DNA from: Mycoplasmataceae bacterium
GTDB taxonomy: Bacteria; Bacillota_I; Bacilli_A; Mycoplasmatales; Hepatoplasmataceae
Length of the DNA stretch: 9,610 nucleotides
Direction: 5' to 3'
Assembly: GCA_013214845.1 (NCBI GenBank)
Contig: JABSQC010000014.1
Coordinates: 1 to 9,610, forward strand
Position numbers and translations under genes: made by a program. Shown piece after piece: positions 6,730-9,610 of this stretch. Each line of letters opens with the position of its first letter. Positions within the stretch are counted from its first letter, which is position 1. The notes below the pieces were generated by a model. The model had not been told where the DNA came from and made no database searches. It worked only from the letters and a program-made list of their open reading frames with translations.

Positions 6730-7515
6730 TTAATCTCTTTCATTTTTAAAAATGATATCGTAACCTTCTATTTCTTGCATTAAATCATCAACATATTTCT
6801 TTGTAAGACCTATATTTAAAAGCTTGTTTTTTAATGTAATCATTTTGCTTTCATCATCAAGTATAAAAGCTCTCTTTAAATTTTTCTCTATTGGTTTTTT
6901 CAATAAGTAAGTATCATTTTCTTTAATCTGATTATTATCTATAAGTATTCTATCTACTTTGTCAATATCTAAGTTCTTAATAAAAAGAATAAATTCTCTC
7001 TGTCTCTCTTTTGTTAATCACTTTAAATCATTGAATGAAAAAATTTGGTGTATCAATAGTTCACAATCATTACAAATAATTGAGGCATCGCTATTTTCTT
7101 TTAAATCCAATGAAGCAGGGTTTAAGATATGTATACTTGTTTTGTCTAAGTTATTATTATAAATATTTTTAGCACAAAAATCACATAAGCTATTTTTTTT
7201 ACTTAATCAATCCTGTTTTTTTATATTTAAATCATTTTTGCTTTTTGCAAGTAAATTTTCTTTATAAATTAAATCCTCTACAATTGAGTTAGATTTTTTA
7301 TTTGCTAAAATCTTGTTACTAAAGTTCTTATTATGAGCTTCTATCATTTTATCAAGAAATTCAATATCTTTTCTTTTTTTATCTTGTGTATAGTTTTTTT
7401 CAGCATTACTTATACACTTCATTTTTCACTGATCATTAACTACATTTAATAAATCATCTATTGCTTTTAGGTTATTTCTTTTTTTATTTAAGTTCTTTTT
7501 TGTTGTTTCATCCAT
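6730..7515 (-). CDS. Coiled-coil protein with Cys4 zinc site resembling an HNH endonuclease domain
   Basis: The frame spans 261 residues from ATG 7515, with UGA tryptophans bridging the fragments. Residues 1-108 are lysine-rich and probably helical or coiled-coil. A metal site follows: CDFC at 111-114, IHILNP with His129, ICNDC at 147-151 and His156 in LLIHQ. The order C-x2-C, IH.xxP, C-x2-C-x4-H is that of HNH nucleases (typical form C-x2-C, HHxxP, N-L-x-x-L-C-x2-C-H). Here the usual HH (or DH) pair has one His, and the usual Asn five residues before the third Cys is Asp143, so catalysis is uncertain. The C-terminal 100 residues are again helical and charged. A weak TGG-type ribosome site precedes the ATG. 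It may be an active but divergent nuclease, or a zinc-structured DNA-binding protein. Neighbours (a possible toxin and a DprA relative) fit a DNA-related role, but there is no operon overlap. Confidence 0.72.
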
Positions 7516-7582
7516 ATTGTTACCAGATTTTTATTTTATTAAAAAAGAAAAAGATGTTAATTTTAAAATATTTGGTGTATTC

Positions 7583-7612
7583 ATTATAAGTATGTCATAT
7601 ATTGGTTACTAA
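7583..7612 (-). promoter_or_regulatory. Promoter candidate for the HNH-like gene
   Basis: TTAGTA (7612-7607) and TATAAT (7588-7583) lie 18 bases apart on the minus strand, giving a leader of about 60 bases before ATG 7515. The -10 box is perfect, the -35 is weak. Confidence 0.45.
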
Positions 7613-7630
7613 ATAGATTAATTATTTAGA

Positions 7631-7660
7631 ATAAAATATTTATAATATAAGTTATTTTAT
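7631..7660 (-). terminator. AT-only hairpin after the RCC1-like gene
   Basis: ATAAAATA (7631-7638) pairs with TATTTTAT (7653-7660) over 8 bp with a 14-base loop, 19 bases past the stop codon. An all-AT stem without a clean U tract is a weak terminator and could be chance in such AT-rich DNA. Confidence 0.25.
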
Positions 7661-7678
7661 ATAAATTCATTTAAATTA

Positions 7679-9610
7679 TTATTTTAGTGCCACTGCATTA
7701 GTAATAAATTCATCACTTGAAACTTTGTGTACATTTTTTAAATTTTTCAATACTCTTTCTTCACTTGAGTTATAGCCACCTCAATAATATATGTTTAGGT
7801 AATCAGTTGAAGCAACTCCACCTGCATTTCAATATTCAAAGCTTGTGTAAAGTTCTCCTTCTTCATATTCAGAGAAGTTAACTTTAGTAGGAACAGCGAC
7901 TTTTCTGTTGCTACTAGGAAAAGCTCCATCAGAAGTATTCGGTAGTACTCCACGTTCATCATCATTAAATCCTCATAGATATAGTTCACCAGATTCAGTA
8001 ATAGCTCCTGAGTGATTTGCGTTATTAATGTTGGCTGATTTAACCTTATCGTCAGGGTCTCCTGTTAGTCCGGTGTTTCCATCTTGATCAATGTCTACTA
8101 TTAAGGGTTTGTTTCAATCAGTAAGGTGACCTTGACCCAATTGTCCAGTATCATTTCTACCATACATATATAAGTAACCATCTTCGCTAATCAAATAGCT
8201 TGTATAATCTGAAGTTTTTGACATTCTGACCTTGTCTTGGTCATCATATGAACCATTACAATCTAAGTCAATTTTATCAAACTTTTCATCTTTATTAGTT
8301 GCAGATGAACAACCTCTTCCTGCTGCTCCTTGATCATTTGTATCTCCTAATGTGTAAAGGTATCCTTCATCACTAACGGCTTGAAGTGTTGAAAAGAATG
8401 TAGAAATTGTAAAACTCTTTAGAGTGGTTGTTCCTGATGTATCTACGCTCATAGATGAATCTGTTAAATCAATTTTAACTCTAGGTGTATTTTTTTGAGT
8501 ACTTACATCTACAGTTGGAACTAGTGTTGAATTACCTCAAGAATATAGATAACCATCTGTACCTAGAGCAGTAATATTACTTCTATTGCCATCAATATCA
8601 CTTACAACCCTTACATCATCATAGGGAATATCCCCATAAGAATCAGAGGCTCCATATTTTATTTCGGTTAGTTTATTAACATATTGAGATTCTGGATCAT
8701 CATAACTAAGTGTTCCTCCTGTGTTTAATCCATATCCATATAATATACCAGTACTTGAAAGAACAACTCCTCCGTATATATCATTAGAAGATGCATATAA
8801 ATCTACACTCTTAACTTTATCTCCTTCAGTTTTTGTAGGTATATTAACATCAATAATATTATTGCTACTATCTTTATATAAAAGACCTTCAATGTCACGA
8901 GCTGGAACTAGAACATCATTACCATCTGAATCTTTTTCAACTGATCTATCTAGGTTTACAAAAATGGGACTAATATAAGAATTTATATCATCAATACTTT
9001 TGTAGCTTGAGTATTTGTATTCACTAGTCTCTGTTTCTGGTAATATGTGAGAATCACCTCACATATATAGATACCCTTCTTGACTTATTGCCATTACAGA
9101 TGCTTTGTTAATTGCGTTGTTATTAACATATACTTTATTAATGTGTTTTACTTCACTTACTTTATCACCATCTGTTATAGTGTCTATTTCACCTTGATCT
9201 CTTATTCCATTTCCATTCTTATCATCGTATGAACCATCTAAGTTAACAAAAGTTGGATAAAAAACATATTCTTCTTCAGTACCTAGTCCAAGCTCTCCAT
9301 TAAGATTTCAACCTCAAGTGTATAAATAACCTTCACTAGTTATTACATAATATGATTCAAGTTGCTCATTACTATTGGAAATAAGCCCAATGTCAGCAAA
9401 TTCATCACTACCTATTGTGTCAACATCTATAGTTTCTGATGTACTTAGACTACCATCATCTAATATCTCAACATTTGAATTACTAATATCATCAGCATAC
9501 ATTACAGCAAATGGAACTGTAACTGCATTTACTGCTACAAAACATACTAATCAAATAGAAATTGTTTTTTTATCTAAAGTTCTTCAATATAGCTTTAATC
9601 TACTATTTAA
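7679..9610 (-). CDS. Secreted RCC1-type beta-propeller protein with Asp-rich inter-blade loops (N-terminus cut by window edge)
   Basis: The open frame holds 643 visible residues and reaches the high edge of the window, with no ATG before residue 37. The true start is therefore just outside. The visible start is a basic stretch (SRLKLYWRTLDKK), then a hydrophobic core (SIWLVCFVAVNAV) ending in VMYADD, which looks like a signal peptide cut before DD. The body carries eight blade motifs of the form [AV]I..[ED]GYLY.WG.N..G.LG.G, centred near 9320, 9065, 8738, 8542, 8355, 8165, 7978 and 7783. The last six lie about 190 bases (63 residues) apart, normal for RCC1 repeats. Between blades are acidic loops such as DLDCNGSYDDQD and DIDQDGNTG that resemble calcium-binding loops. 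All ten tryptophans are UGA. There is no C-terminal membrane segment, so the protein is secreted or held by an uncleaved N-terminus. RCC1 propellers bind proteins; the partner is unknown. Confidence 0.85.

Noticed and set aside
7795..7989. Minus-strand open frame of 64 codons
   Set aside because: It is out of frame with the RCC1-like gene that covers it; the repeat motifs are in the other frame.
9490..9600. Lipoprotein signal in the RCC1-like protein
   Set aside because: The only cysteine in the hydrophobic core is preceded by valine (WLVC), which does not fit a lipobox; a signal ending in VMYA before DD fits better.

Overview
This window looks like chromosomal DNA from a mollicute (Spiroplasma, Mesoplasma or Mycoplasma type). 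It is very AT-rich, and every convincing gene lies on the minus strand and reads through only if UGA means tryptophan (genetic code 4). Read with the standard code, each gene falls into fragments. With UGA as Trp these rejoin into eight long frames with recognisable motifs. Almost all tryptophans are UGA: 8 of 8 in the methyltransferase, 9 of 9 in one surface protein and 8 of 9 in the other. The genus cannot be fixed from this window. No RNA genes, CRISPR array, insertion sequence or replication origin were seen, and no gene-free stretch exceeds 300 bases.

In the direction of transcription (high to low coordinates) the layout is as follows. (1) 9610-7679: a secreted or surface RCC1-type beta-propeller protein whose start lies beyond the window edge. 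(2) 7515-6730: a coiled-coil protein with a Cys4 zinc site resembling an HNH nuclease domain. (3) 6608-6021: an unrecognised 195-residue protein with a faint MazF/ToxN-like look. (4) 5963-5310: a short, degenerate DprA/Smf relative. (5, 6) 5125-3689 and 3577-2141: two tandem paralogous surface proteins, both exactly 478 residues, each with a signal peptide, a shared ectodomain, a proline-rich stalk, one C-terminal membrane segment and a short basic tail. (7) 1893-667: a complete C5 cytosine DNA methyltransferase. (8) 659-1: an unrecognised frame 7 bases behind the methyltransferase, cut by the window edge and placed where a restriction endonuclease would be expected.

Two themes emerge. Three genes (RCC1-like and the 478-residue pair) make exported surface proteins, probably for contact with a host or the environment. 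The rest concern DNA: a likely restriction-modification unit, an HNH-like protein, a DprA relative and a possible toxin. Regulation shows several unusual points. A perfect 20-bp inverted repeat overlaps both the -10 box and the start codon of the methyltransferase. Two genes have TATAAT exactly 6 bases before the ATG and no Shine-Dalgarno site, suggesting leaderless mRNAs. Large stem-loops lie behind the DprA-like gene and the second surface gene.
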